Notes: generated by a model not told the origin, from the sequence alone. A stretch of DNA of 64,000 nt from Sycobia sp. Sy_11 (GCA_018907035.1 JACCIC010000005.1:3241501-3305500); one strand, 5' to 3'. Numbered from the stretch's first letter, positions 24,678-38,255 are shown. A program made the numbers and translations.

Positions 24678-24810
24678 TACACTGTTAAACCCGTTCCGAT
24701 ATAATACTTATGATATAAACTCCAATATTTCACTTCCGGATCAGGAGTGAAGTTATAATAAAAATTATATCCTCATTCGAAGTATCGTACCACCTAATAT
24801 TTCACTGTAA
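24678..24810. mobile_element. Imperfect palindromic element, MITE-like
   Basis: A stretch of about 133 bp is an imperfect palindrome from end to end. It starts TACACTGTTAAA, ends in TTTCACTGTAA, and its centre carries TTTCACTTCC-GGATC-AGGAGTGAAG. The inner flanks (CGATATAATACTTATGA on the left, and the complement of TCATTCGAAGTATCG on the right) also pair with indels. There is no coding capacity. Small, palindromic, non-coding elements with TACA(G/C)TG ends fit a foldback or MITE-type non-autonomous DNA transposon. Family and target-site duplication are not determined. Another short hairpin, CCCAACC-CAGC-GGTTGGG, lies just before it (24623-24640) and may or may not belong to it. Confidence 0.45.
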
Positions 24811-24959
24811 TACAAATATGAATATGACGTTAATTAATCGAATGATTAAATAATTGGATGATAATAATGGGAACAATAATAACAATAATAATAACAAAAT
24901 TACTTCTAAACACTTCTTAATACAATTCGAGGCAATTCCATTAGAAACTTCCCTCTACG

Positions 24960-25470
24960 ACGAGGGGGCACCAAACTCATTCTAAACGTTAATTATGTTG
25001 CTCGTGTATTCGCCGCCCGTAGCATATAGATAGAAACTAGAAATTACGAGCCATTTTAATCGCGAACGTTGCCGAAGCCAAATGAACTCATAGACACGGC
25101 GTGGCCCACGCATCCCGCCTCGTATCGTTAAAAAAAAAGGTCGGCTAATTCGATTCCGAGAATTTTTCCCGGAGACGCCGAGGACCCAACGCGAGGAGCA
25201 CGATCGCCAAGAGCCGCGGAGCAGCGGTTTTCTGTCTGCGCGCGCCCCCTCCCCTTCCTCTCGCTCCTCTGGAAGGAAAGCCGGGCCCGGGAAGAAAGTC
25301 TCGTAATCTCTGCCGGGAACGCGGGATTATGCCGTTATCCTGACGGCGCTGGTGACGCGTTTAATACGGGCGGCTGCGAGCAGGACGCGTTGGCGCAGGC
25401 TAATTTCCTCCCCGTGCTACGGAGCAATCGCCGCGCGTATTGGAAAAACACGTCGATGAGAAATGCCTCA
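24960..25470. other. CpG-rich block
   Basis: GC-rich, CpG-rich DNA with no low-complexity array. Its texture is like unmethylated regulatory DNA. The 108-codon frame running out of it (25390-25716, TTG start) is not recognisable. Confidence 0.45.
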
Positions 25471-26640
25471 GTACAATTAATTTATATCAATGATACATGT
25501 CGATCTGTTCGGCTGGATCGTCAGTACGATTTAGTCAGAAGCGCAATTTATATATTTGCCAAGTGTATTGTTCATGTTTTCGTCTATCTTCTCTTTCGAA
25601 TTGCCGATTGTAATAACGCGCTCGTTCGCTCCAAAATAATTTCAGCATTATCATTTTTACCCCCTCGTGTATTATGCGCAAGGTTTATTTATCGCGCGGA
25701 CATGCTAAAAATGTAAATGCTCCCATAAATGTTGCATATCACTCTGTAAAACTGCGCCGCGACGTGCGCGTAAAATAAAAGCAAGATTCTTCAATAAACT
25801 CGAGCCCTTGCATTTGTTCATAAATTTTAATTCCTTCGAGCGTAACTAATAAAAGTGACGTTTATTATTGCCTAATTTCAGCTGGTAGAACTGAATTTAG
25901 AAGTTATCTTAGATATTGATGAATAATTCAACAAAATACACGTTTCAGTAATAGGAATTTATATATTTTGTAAATGCACAAATATGCGAGTTTATCGATT
26001 TAGTTTTTAAGTAAATCTTGCTGCATTCAGGATAATTTTATTATTATTCGCGTTATTTGCCAACGTATCGTATTCCCTAGATTGACAGAAGAGTTTTCTA
26101 TGAGTTTTATGCAATAGAGAAAAATTATATTATATTTATCATAAATAATATACTTGCGAGTAATATTCTATTAATTATGTACTACGAGGTATATGCAATA
26201 TAGTCAAAGTTTAGGAATAATGGAGTAAGATTTTTTTATTTTCTGTTTTGCTATTTCATTCACTTATAATTGATAATTAATGCTGCTTATTGATTCTGAC
26301 AAACTCATATATGTTTAATGTTCAATAAAGCAATTCTCTATACCCAAGTAATCTTTTCTTGCAGAAAGACTTGCGATCCCATTTAATGATATAATTGAGT
26401 TGTAAATAATTGTTTCAAATAATTTTAGTTCCCTGAAAAGTGGAAGTACTAAACGTTGCTTGAAATCTAAAATAAAAAATTCTGTCAAAGTCAATCAACA
26501 GCATCAATTATAGTTATTTAGTTGATCACTCTGAGATTGGGGACATCAATATATATATTTTTTCTACAGATTATCGATTATATATAATTACAACAAAAAG
26601 AAAAATACACTAAGAAAAATAGATTAGTAGCCCTGTATTA
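25470..26640. other. AT-rich non-coding stretch
   Basis: Nothing recognised. Confidence 0.75.
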
Positions 26641-27803
26641 TAGATGGAACAATAAGCTTTGGTCGATCCATCTCGATGTACGTGAATTCGGGACCGCATG
26701 CAGATCACACAACTTCTCGATTATGCGCCGGACGACAGAGCGTTCCAGCATTATCAATCGCCGCAATTGCGTACCCGCAGCTAATTTTACCGAACATCCG
26801 TCTATAGAGTCACGTTGGCTTATCCGTGCCCGATCACACTGCCACCCCATTCAGGTGGAGGGGGGAGGGCGAATTATAATCGAACACGACAAAATCAAGG
26901 GGTGCTACGGCACCGGCATTTACATACATGCGCAAAACCGTCCAAGGTGCACCCAATATCGAGATAAGCCCGGCGCATGTGTGCGATGAGCGTCTAACTT
27001 ACGGGCGGCGTTGGGAGGGGGGGGGGAGGAGGAAGACCTGCTCTCGGACAAGAAAAAAAAGCAGCGGCGAGCATTAGCGCGAGGATACGGAAGAGAAAGC
27101 GAAGTGGGGCAAGGGAAAAATCAATGGGATAAACGGGCCGTCGGAAACTCTGCCCTTTTCTCCTCTCATCCCCACCCCTTCTCTTCTTGCCGTGCCTCGC
27201 GCATCTGCATCCACGTAATGCAGCAGCTTTATCCCCGTTGGAGCATCGGCGCTCGTCCCTTCGTATATCCGCCCGCTCTCTTCCTCCCCGCGTTCCCGCG
27301 CGTACACGTGTACATTTATCTCTCTCGCTTTCTCCCCTCTCCCTCCACCTTCACTTCCTGCTCCCACAGCCACGCCGTGCTTCCGCCGCCGCGGCGGCCT
27401 CTGCTGCTGCCACCCCACACAGAGCCGGAGAGCCGCGCGCGAATTCGAGACGGTCTAGAGAATATGCGCGTGTGTGTCTGTGTGTATATATATATATATA
27501 TATACATACGTGTGCATATAAACATCTGTATAGCCAAAGCCCCTTCTCTCTACCCGGTATTCGGGAGCTTAAAATCGGGTCAGAGCAGCGGGACTCCGCT
27601 TGCCTCTCGCCTCGCCTCCCTCGTCATCCCCGACAACTTTCACGGTGGAGGGCAGCGCATGGAAAAACGGGAATGCGCGCGTTATGTACGTGTATATTTG
27701 TGGAGGGAGAGGGTAGGGTGTGGGGAGAGCAACGACGTATGCCCGCGCGACGCCTCTATATATGCGCTCCGCATTATGTACATGTAGTCGGGGCCGGAAA
27801 GGA

Positions 27804-27823
27804 GTATATAGATAGAAAGAGAT

Positions 27824-27855
<32 letters not shown>

Positions 27856-27858
27856 GAG
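27804..27858. repeat. (GA)n microsatellite, interrupted
   Basis: GATAGAGA-type and pure GA units. Confidence 0.95.
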
Positions 27859-27973
27859 AGAAAGCGCAAGGGTTGCAGAAGAAGCTCGTCGGCGGGGCGA
27901 ATTCGCGGGTGACGATGCGGAATCCCTCCAGCCGCCCCCTTGCGACCCTCGGCTTCGTATTCGCAAGGAGTTG

Positions 27974-28031
27974 GTGTGTGCGCGTGCGTGCGTATTTGTG
28001 TGTGTATGTGTGTGTGTGTGTGTATGCGTGT
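27974..28031. repeat. (TG)n-rich tract
   Basis: TG units with CG and TA interruptions. Confidence 0.93.
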
Positions 28032-28209
28032 CTATAGATAGATATTTTGCGGAATATATAATCGGTATTTTCTTGCACGCTGGCGAGATCGCTTCTATAT
28101 AGGACAGGTCGTCGTCGGGAGCACGTCGAAGGCTTTAATTTGGATACGGCGGGGAAGGGGTTCTTCTCTTGATAAGTGGAGTGAGCGCAAAACGGTAATG
28201 GAATTCAGA

Positions 28210-28213
<4 letters not shown>

Positions 28214-28262
<49 letters not shown>
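28214..28262. repeat. (TA)n microsatellite
   Basis: About 24 TA units. Confidence 0.98.
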
Positions 28263-28264
<2 letters not shown>

Positions 28265-28343
28265 GTGCTGCGACGAAAAATTCCAGATTAAAATAATCCG
28301 GGAATTTCGATGTGAAAAGGGACTCCCCGTAGTTATATTATCC

Positions 28344-28346
<3 letters not shown>

Positions 28347-28385
<39 letters not shown>
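28347..28385. repeat. (TA)n microsatellite
   Basis: About 19 TA units, 85 bp after the preceding array; the two can pair with each other. Confidence 0.98.
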
Positions 28386-28387
<2 letters not shown>

Positions 28388-28389
28388 TT

Positions 28390-31380
28390 TGAAATTTCAA
28401 TTACAGATAATAAACTCATTCCGCGCGCGTTAATGGCGTAAACCTCAACCTAATACAATGGCTTTAGCATAATACGCTGTATTATAAAGATATATCGAAG
28501 TTTTCTCAAATTGCTCTTAAATTCGCATTACGGATGAACTATCTGGATTGAATATTTCGCGTCTCTAGCTTCGAGCATTTATGCAGATTACCCATTATAC
28601 GTAATGCGATTAATTAGAAGTGAATTTCGAACTGATTTTGCAAGTACGATAATACGATAGTGCCAAAATTGTAAATTCAGTACTTCAATCTCAATTAACA
28701 CAAGGATCCACTCGCTCTGGATCGTGCGGATGGTGAATTAAGTCGCGCGATATTCGGCAATATTTAAGAGGGATGTTATAAAATTGATGTAAATAAATAT
28801 CGCATTATTTACATACTTTAATTAATGCATGTTAATTTGGTAATATTAAATGTTTTTGAGATGTTAAAAAATAATTATGGTAGTTTTCCTTGTGACTCTT
28901 CGAAGTAATGCAAGTTTTCATAGAGACGTCGATGTTGTCAATATAATCTATGTGCAATAAATACAAATATACTGTCCGTAGAATCGAATAATCTACGTTC
29001 TTTTTGTTGAATACAGAAGCACAATCGGAACGATTGAAAGTCAGATGAAGCATTCATAGAGAAAGATAAAAGATTGGATACAATTAAAAGTACGCTTGAC
29101 TTTGTCGTTAAGCGAAATAACAGGAACGTCGGAAGAGTTTCTTTTTTTTTTGGTATCTATTTTAGATTTGCTGTTGTTTTACTTCCAATAGCCTCGAGCT
29201 TAAGAAAAATAGAAGGTATTTTTCAGATTTTCCTTGCTGCGTCAGAGGTTCCCTTTTCTTTTTTTATCCCTTTGAAGCTTTTAAGGTCGATCCTTTTGTG
29301 CGTTTGGTTCGCGGACCGGATGAAATCGGGGCGATCTTTCGGACACGTTATTATTTTTCGTTTTTCCGTACGACTGCAGGTAATGTGATCAGATTTCTTC
29401 GCGCACTTTAAGCCGTGATTACGCGGAGCATCAAGCAGGTTAATAATGCAAACTCAGAATGAAAATGAAAATGAAACCGAATAAAGCCGTATAAATGATG
29501 AAATTTCTTGTTCGAGACGACTTTGTTCCGCTTTCTTCGAATATTCCAGAATTACTTTCCGAACCGCCGAGCGCTAATTCGAGCGCGAGCGGAGGCGCGT
29601 CAAAAGTAGGAGACTTGTAAGGAAGCAGGGAAGAATTATGGTTTTGTAGCATCGATGTATGGGGTGGACCCAATGAACATAGCCAATGTCATATATGTAT
29701 GCATGTATGTATGTATGTATATGCACATACATATTGTGCACTGATATGGCTGCTCTTTAGCTCTTCTCTTCTTCGCTCGCACCTGAACGTATTGTCGGCT
29801 TATATGAAGAATTTAATACTTAGAATGCGCATGTTTTTCGATAATCTTAAGTCCACGAACAAGAACGAAAAACTGCAACAGATTTTAATCTACAACGTTG
29901 AATAAGGTCTCATCCTTCGGAGAGATACGAAATCAGATTGTTTACCATAATATCCGTTCTAAAGACCTGCACCAGATGCATGTCATCCTTGGCTTCCCTT
30001 GCAGTTTATTTAAGCCGTCATTCGATATCCCATCAAAAACCGCTATAAAATTCATGCACTATCGAAAAACTTTCCTTAAACAAGATTTTCGTAATAATTA
30101 ATGGTTCGTTCATACATTCGACTCTCCATTAGGAACACTTTACTTCGTCAGCCAATGCTCGTATGATTTTTAGAATGACTTTGATTTCTGATATGCGGAG
30201 CATAACATAATATAAAAATATACATACGCGCGTCGACCCTGGATGAGTTAAAGGCAGCGCGCGACTGCTTGTGAGGCAAATGCAAAAAGGCGCAAAGGCA
30301 ATAAAAATGGCGATGAAAGAAGAAAGGATGAAAAAGGAGATATGGGATGAAAAGCTTTTTTCAAGAGTCGTAATGTCGATGACTTGTCTCGTTGCGCATA
30401 AAGTTTCGAAAAATTCCACATTTTTTTTTTTTAAATCTATAATTACTATACTTAAAAGAATATTGAACGCTTACCGTTTATTTTTCACAATGAAATGTAT
30501 TTGATTAAAATAAGTATTCTTTATTATTATTTTTATATTAAACCAATTATAGAAATGAAAAAGAAAAAGTGTACGTTACGTCTAAAAGCAAAATGTCTTA
30601 TTTTTATTCACGAACTGGGGCAATGTACCTATTGCTCCGCAGCGCAAAATTTTTTTTTTTCCTTTTTGTAATGTTTTTTTCTCTCTAACTCTCGATTTTA
30701 TTATTTTTTAATATTAATAGAAATGTCGATAAGTAATGAGTGAAAAAATATTAATTTTTCGACATCAGAATATCTCTACTCTTTAAACACGCCTTGGCTG
30801 TATTGAAAATAAAATTTCAAAATTAAATATTAAATGTATAAATATTAATAAAAAATCCATAAAAATTATTAAATAAATTATTTTTCTCGAATGAATAAAT
30901 TTGCATTCGCATTAGCAGAAGACACATATTGTCACTTCGTAAACAATAAAGAAAATTAGTAAATATTAATTGTAATACCAGAAATTGTTTAATATAACAT
31001 AAAGTTATACTTATCATTGTTTTTCAATGTAATGAATTTATGTCAACTTAAAGCAGACCACCGATAGGAAAAAAGTCACTTTGAAATATTGTTTAAGTAG
31101 AAGCGGCGGCTTCGATCAGACGCACCGAGCGCTAAATTATGACGCCATAATGATACTGGAAGGAACGGATGAACTTTAGGGGCAATAAGATAACATTATT
31201 AAAAAATAGAGAAACAAGCAATACGATGGCATAATTCTAGACGCATCAGTGTAAAGACAGAGAAATTGTAAAGTCAAATGTATTCATAAGCTTACGAAGA
31301 TTTCTCTCGAATTATTAAGATTAATGTTTATTTATACGTTAATAGCTCGTACAAAAATCAAACAAACGCCAACTGCACGC
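28390..31380. other. Long AT-rich non-coding stretch
   Basis: About 3 kb of AT-rich DNA with TATG repeats at 29694-29720 and small T runs. Open frames do not exceed about 105 codons and are not recognisable. Confidence 0.75.
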
Positions 31381-31742
31381 TCGCCGTCGCGTTGTAGGGA
31401 GCTTTGACGCAAGCCCAATACAGCGAGGGACGGAATATCTTGAAGCTCCCCGTTGCCGATGGATAAAGCCCCGTCGCGCCAGTACGCCTTCCTTGTTTAT
31501 CCCGACCCGTGCGACCCGGTCTCGACCTTATTTACATTTCAAATGACGATTTTAGGATGTCTTGATGACCGCCTCGATCGAGCCCTTCGTCAGGCAGTTC
31601 GACCCGCCTCCGTCAATTAATGATTATCGAATTTGGATCGAAGCGACCTCGTTAAAGCGCCTCAGCTTATTTCCTCGTGACTCGGACTCGAAGAGTTCGA
31701 GGCCCGTCGAAGCGCGTGCGCAAATTCAAGCATCCCCCTGAT

Positions 31743-31807
<65 letters not shown>

Positions 31808-32760
31808 CTGTGTTTCTTTTTATAGAGTATGAACGCGATTGGTACGCGTGATAATGAGCGAGGTAGCGGTAGATATGTCACTCTGCGAGACCTGCGATTA
31901 GCTTGAAATTGGTTCTCGAGCCCAGATAAAAGCGAGCCGCCCCTCGTTTAATACATCAACGTCCTACGTGCAGGGGAAGCGCCTCCCCCCCCCCTAATTA
32001 TTCCTCACTCGGCCGGTTGGCACGGCAAGAACGACGAATTTGGCCAAATTCGCGCGGCCGCCCCGGAAATCGAGGAGAAGCCGGCGCGAAAAAGCTCCCA
32101 GCCCTTACGGAGTCGGGGGATATTTTTAAAAATTTAACGCACCTTCTATTCCTTGCTTTGTTATAAAGTGATCGCCATTAAATAAGCCTGTCGGATAGTT
32201 TCTCGACGGCGTCAAAAGTCCACGAGTAATTGCCTGTACAACCGCGAATATTTTCAATTGGTCCGGACGCGTAAATGGGTAAAGTTTGTAAAAGGAATGC
32301 CCGATCCAGCGGGGAGGGGGGGTAAGAATTCAACCGTGGCTCCAGCTTCATTAATTAGTTTTACTTACGAACTTACGTTTTTAGATGTCGGCGCGTCGGT
32401 ATTGTGGCGCGGGAAAGATTCAAAAAAAAAAAATAAATAAATAATAATAAAAAAAAACCCCGGCGAACAATTCCGGAATTTCGTTCGCAAAGTAACGGTG
32501 GGCTTCTGTAAAACTAATTAACGAGCCATGCGCATGTAGTGGCATTCAATTTCATCAGCATGTTAATTAATTCCGGCGCAACAGCTGCCGTGGCCGAAAC
32601 GCGCGATCGAATTAGCATATGGGAAACGCTTTCCTTCGAAAAAGACGACGCGCAGCAATCCCCTCTCGATTTCGCCGCCTCTCCGAGCAAGACGGACAAA
32701 AATTGAGCGAAATCTCGCAGCACAGAGAGAAACAGAGATGATTTTTCGCTTACCACACGC
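31380..32760. promoter_or_regulatory. CpG-rich block with regulatory texture
   Basis: CpG-rich sequence without strong coding signal contains homeodomain-type words (TCAATTAATGATTA near 31614-31627, CTAATTA at 32514, TTAATTAATT at 32563) and a CAGCTG E-box at 32582-32587. The compact mix of unique GC-rich DNA with TAATTA cores is typical of arthropod developmental enhancers. That role is an inference only; no target gene is visible. Confidence 0.3.
31746..31807. repeat. Compound (CA)n(TA)n microsatellite
   Basis: About 14 CA units followed by about 17 TA units with one CA interruption. Confidence 0.97.
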
Positions 32761-32851
32761 AGTCTTAATTATTAAATTTATTCAGCGCTCTTCGACACAT
32801 GTACATATATAAATTGCAATTGACAGTGCTCCCGATATTTTTAGAAAGCAC

Positions 32852-32857
<6 letters not shown>

Positions 32858-32899
<42 letters not shown>
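32858..32899. repeat. (TA)n microsatellite
   Basis: About 21 TA units. Confidence 0.98.
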
Positions 32900-32901
<2 letters not shown>

Positions 32902-33240
32902 GTTTACGATCACGAGCAACCACTGTATATACCTCAATTTTTTCCGCTCCAGAAGCGCTCGCGTCCGACCGGGCAATATTGATTTTCCCCTTCAGTCCCT
33001 CGTGATGATGCTTCGCTGATGGATGTTCGAAAGTTCATCTGCCAACACAAAAAAAGAAGAATCGAGTTATAAAACTTCTGCTGGGCCCTCGAATAATCTA
33101 TAGTTATGAAAATATTTTTATATAAAATATATATAATATGTGTGAGTGTGTGAGTATAAGGATCCACCGGCATTCTGGGAAAAGCTTACAAGAACAAGTA
33201 TAGTATCTAAAAACTTTCTCGTATAGGAAAGCAGTTCTTA

Positions 33241-33350
<110 letters not shown>

Positions 33351-33619
33351 TGTCTCGACGAAATTTTATATACCAAAGGATCACCAAGCTCCACTGGGAA
33401 AAGTGTCACATCGAACTTTAAATCTGTGACAAAGTATATATCAATATATATATATAAATATATATTTTTTTTTAAAAAGTATAACACAGTTTTGAAATTA
33501 CAAAATTGTCGAGGAGCAGGAGAAGACAAAGAACTGATATTATTAAAAAAGTATTTTCCGTCCATCGGGAGCAAGGACGGCATCGCTGTAAAACACACAT
33601 CCCGCCCATTCTTTTAATA

Positions 33620-35290
33620 AACGCCCTCGCATTTATTTAATAATTTGTTCCACCGGGACTTCGCGTGACATTTAACTACACATTATTAGTTGCTATGTGC
33701 ACGAGGAACCCGCGCCCGTTACCGCTGTATTCCATTTTCCCTAATTGGATGTGTTCAATTTGAAAATTAAAAATTGCATTATACATATATGTCGTATAAC
33801 ATACTCATATTTTAATCATTGTTCTAAAACATCGTGTTTTATAAATTCATAGATTATGTTGAATTTTTTTGCTTCTTTGAATTCATTAATGAAACGACAT
33901 GAAATTATTAGGATTCCATGGTCGAACCTTTGAAATTCATATCATTAAGACTTACTTATCTATTGTACCATTTACTAATTGAATATAATTTATTAACATG
34001 TCATACATTAGAAGCTAATTTGGATATTATGATATAATGATATGGTTAACATCCTAAGAGACTCTCGCGCTTGTTCTCCTTTCCGTTTTTATCATCCATA
34101 TGTTCACCATTCCAACTCGTGGATACACATTTAATTTACTGACCTAGTTATAAAACTTTTAATGAATATAATGTATAAATTTATAGTATAGCGTATAGTG
34201 GATCTGAAATTAATAGTGGTAAATCATTTTATTAGCACAAATTATTAACAAAAATTAACAACTTTTAATCATTAATTAAAAGTCGAATTACAGTTTGTAT
34301 CATAGATGAAAAATGTTTTTAAGTTTGAGCGATATATTATTGTCTCAATCGTATTTTCCTTCAAGAAATATAATTTTAATTTAAAAAATATGAGCGGTTT
34401 TAATGACTACTCGAGGGAATTTCTAAATTAATATATTATAAACAAAAATGAAAAGAGAAGACTAAAATTAATCTCTTTACACTGATGTTAACATTTTTTT
34501 TTACTACTTTTCAAATATCTTTACTGAACTAATTTAATTTAAAATAAATATAATAGTAAAGTCCTTTACATTTAAGAAAAAGATAATTAATTGACTAATA
34601 CTCTTCTTATTTAAAAAAAAAAAGAAATTTGTAAAATTATAACAATAGAAAAACAAAAAATATGCAAATTGAATTTCTCAGCCATTTTACAATCAAATAA
34701 ACTAGATAGATTGTCCAGCAACTTGATGCCAGAAGACGGGTACTGCAGACAAGAATTGACGGATATAAAAAAAAGAATTGATTGCAATGTTCCTATCGTA
34801 TTTTACAATGTAATACAATAAAATTAATAATGATGAATATCTTTGATATGATTTTATTATCGACCATAAATTATCTGGATTAACATATTACAAAAGGAAA
34901 TTCTTCAAAGATGGATGTATGAAAATTGAGGAATGCAGTCGCATGACGATGGGCGAGTCATATTAGAATGGCCGATTTACATGGCAAAGGGAATTTCGAG
35001 AGTTGGCATTAGCTACTCTACATAGGAATCATCCATTCGGTCTGTATAATCATGCTGCATATTCATCTTGTATAATTCTGCAGTTTTTTTTTTTTTCCAG
35101 GCATTGAAGTGAATACCGTCTGTCTTATACCCTGCAGTAAATATTGTGTTCTAAAAAACACTTTTAACAATGCTCTAACCCTCAAAATCGCAGCTTCGAT
35201 ATCATTTTTCGACTATCGTAGTGTAAAATACGAGTCAGAACTTGTATGTAATTTGATTTTTACCCCGTGGCATTAGCGACCCTCGGTTGG
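33620..35290. other. AT-rich non-coding stretch
   Basis: No gene, microsatellite array or mobile element recognised in about 1.7 kb. Confidence 0.75.
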
Positions 35291-35298
35291 AGGTAATC

Positions 35299-35356
35299 CT
35301 GCACCTCAGGTGCAGCATACACCGCATACAGCATACACCGATTACAGCATACACCG
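35299..35356. repeat. E-box palindrome joined to a 3 x 16-bp minisatellite
   Basis: CTGCACCT-C-AGGTGCAG (35299-35315) is a perfect inverted repeat. It overlaps three tandem 16-bp units (35309-35324, 35325-35340, 35341-35356) sharing CAGCATACACCG and differing only in the first four bases. Confidence 0.92.
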
Positions 35357-35535
35357 TGTTGAAATGTACGATTGACATAGTAATAACACGAATAATATTG
35401 TTAAACTTCTACTAACAGTTAGTATTCAATCTTTTAATAAAAATCAGTCATTTATTTTCAAGAGATTTGATAAACTACTATTACTGAACTAACAGTCGCT
35501 GACATATTTCTGTGTCACCTTGTCACTCTCGCACA

Positions 35536-35539
<4 letters not shown>

Positions 35540-35567
<28 letters not shown>
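35540..35567. repeat. (CT)n microsatellite
   Basis: About 13 CT units. Confidence 0.96.
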
Positions 35568-35569
<2 letters not shown>

Positions 35570-35589
35570 TTCTCTCATATTCGACTCGC

Positions 35590-36194
35590 AAATATGGTCG
35601 GAGCGAATATTTCCGCGCGATCGCGGCAGGCAACCAAAGGTATAACTACGTAATGCAACAACGACTCGAGGCAGCGTTTCATCATTGGGCCAGAGCGTGG
35701 CGGGAGGGCGGAGCGGTGGGACGAACTTATTCGAAGCGATAAATTTGAATTTCGTTAAACGATAACAGGCTGCTGCTGCTCCTCCTGCTCCTGGCGGCGC
35801 CGCCACCAGAAAACAATAACGCGTTGCACGGCGCAGCCCCTAAGCAAAGGAAGCGGGAGGAGCGGGGGGAGAGGGTAGCAGGATAATTCAATTTCGGAGT
35901 TTGCGCCGGTGCGCCGGAAATTCTACGGCGTAGCGGGCCATCCGAGCAAAAAGCAAAGAAGTTCGCTATGTAAGGCGCACGCGCGCGCGCGAGCACGAGT
36001 GGAGCATTGAAGATTCATCGAACATATATATACACGAACGAATGGATATATATATATATATATATATTCGGACGCCAGATACACATCGATTTGCGCGGAC
36101 TTTAGCATTCTCGTCGGGCTTTCCTCGAGATTGCCATATCGCGAGCTACGAATAATAAAAGACAGCGGCAAATGAGTGGGAAGGAGAAAGAGAT

Positions 36195-36228
<34 letters not shown>

Positions 36229-36780
36229 CTCACGATGGATGGCCAAGGAATAAATATCGTAACGTATTTCCGTCCGATCGAAATTGGCAAAATACGTTTA
36301 TGTTTAGCTTGCTCTACTCCGCGTATACACGCCGGCATCCCTCCCGATTCGTTCTCGAGCGTTCCGCATCGTCTGGCGCGCGCACTCCTTTTCCCTACTA
36401 CGCCCCATTGGCTCGCTTGCGTCTCATTCCTTCCCCTCGTCCCTCGTACCCAATCTCCCCCTCCTCACTCTCTCTCTCTCTCTCTCTCTCTCACCCCCTC
36501 CCTCCCTCGCCCATTCCATATATACTTGCTCGCATCGCTCGCAACTTCAATGCAGATGAGGCGAGCAAGGCAAGGCAAGCTTATATTTTTCGCCCGTAAA
36601 GTACAGAGGATGGAAAATTGAAGATGAGACGCTCTGTCAATGAATGGGGGGGGGGAGAGCGATTCGATCGCATCGCGCGGAGGTGCAGAATTTAACGGTG
36701 TCTCCACTTCCGTATTACGAGTCATGACGATACGCGTAAATGGAATTGGCTTGAGCTTATATATTTGAATAACGCGCGTA
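35590..36780. other. GC-rich block with simple repeats
   Basis: CpG-rich with (CG)n-like 35975-35990, (TA)n 36043-36066, (GA)n 36198-36229, (CT)n 36468-36492 and a poly-G run 36646-36655. The frames opening here are shaped by these arrays. Confidence 0.55.
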
Positions 36781-37159
36781 TTTTGAGCGATGCGTTTTCA
36801 AGGAATGAGACGCACGCGTAAACGAAAATGGAATTTCGAGTTCTTTCTTTGTTATTCCGAATTCTGAAAATAAACTAAACTAAGTTTTCCAAAGTTTCGG
36901 ATATTATAATTACTGCGTGACTATTGTAGCGAAATTGTAAAAAAGTAGAGGACTTGATTTACGTTAAAAAAAAAAACGATTTTTTCATTTCAAATGACCT
37001 AGTTCTTGGTTCTTAAGATGATGATTAATTGAAGTTTTTTTTTCACAAATTGCAGTATACAAAAATGTTTCCCCACATCAACAACAACAGCTGCTTGAGT
37101 TAGTGTATAATATATCTTAAAGCTATATAAACTGCGATTAGAATGTCAGTATGTTATGC

Positions 37160-37162
<3 letters not shown>

Positions 37163-37213
<51 letters not shown>
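37163..37213. repeat. (TA)n microsatellite
   Basis: About 25 TA units. Confidence 0.98.
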
Positions 37214-37218
<5 letters not shown>

Positions 37219-37837
37219 GATTATTTAAATTATCTTGATGTGTCTAGTGTATTCAAACTAGACTCGATCAAATAGACTGTCATTGGAATCATTAGAAACA
37301 CACACACACACACACACACGCATTCCATAACATCCCTTCTATCTAATGAAAATGCCAATTTCAAAATATCAATTTCCTGCTTATATTGGAGAAATTTTTT
37401 ATCGCTACTAAATTTAGAATAAGATTCATATCCTACTGCGCATTAAGTTTCGAGCCTCTGCATAATGCTGTGCATCGTACGGAATATAGTTCTACGATAT
37501 ACAGCCAGTCATTCCCCTTTTCCCTTCCGCATACCAATAAATTTGGTTATATCATTAACAATATAAGATTTCTCGATTCACTGACTCGGCAAGAATAGAC
37601 AGAGGAGTACGAAAACAGATTGAAAATCCAGCTCTCTCTCTCTCTCTCTCTCTCTATGTTTTTCTTCCTCTCGCGCAGCACCGTATAGCCACGAAACTTC
37701 CGTACACAAGTACATACGTTTCGCCGCATACCATTAAGGTACCCGGGCTGTTCAGAAGCATATAGCGAATATATTATAGCCAGCCACGTGAGAACAAGAG
37801 TGAATAATCACGCAAATTGTATATACACTTTTGATCT

Positions 37838-37839
<2 letters not shown>

Positions 37840-37897
<58 letters not shown>
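37840..37897. repeat. (TA)n microsatellite
   Basis: About 29 TA units at the edge of a CpG-rich block. Confidence 0.98.
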
Positions 37898-37900
<3 letters not shown>

Positions 37901-37939
37901 ACTGTTTATGACTTTGCGCGCAACTTTTACGATTATTGT

Positions 37940-38201
37940 GTCGATTAAGGCATATTAAAAGCGGAGGAGGAAGCCTCCCGGCACTGCGACCTACCCCTCA
38001 TGGTAATCCGAGTCTCGTTGCCCGAGATAATTGGACGTCGCGTCGCGTGGATCTCATTTCTGCTCCTTGTACAAATCAGCTCGCGCGAAATCCCGCTTTT
38101 TCCCGGTCGGCCGCTCCCCAGCCCCTTCCCGTCTGTCGCGTCTAATAATAAAAGTTTCAAACTCCCGAGGAGGATAAAGGAAATATTTCCGAAGCGAGCG
38201 A

Positions 38202-38255
<54 letters not shown>

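Larger units (their letters stand above)
26700..28160. other. GC-rich block with simple repeats
   Basis: Includes a poly-G run (27016-27027), CT-rich tracts, a short (TA)n (27484-27505), a (GA)n array (27804-27858) and a TG-rich tract (27974-28031). Frames of up to 258 codons run through these arrays and are judged spurious. Confidence 0.55.
36790..37930. other. AT-rich stretch with microsatellites
   Basis: Holds the TA arrays at 37163 and 37840, a CA array at 37299-37319 and a CT array at 37631-37655. No gene is seen. Confidence 0.7.

Noticed and set aside
27011..27825. Two overlapping open frames of 258 and 212 codons
   Set aside because: Both run through simple repeats in GC-rich DNA and are open together; no domain.
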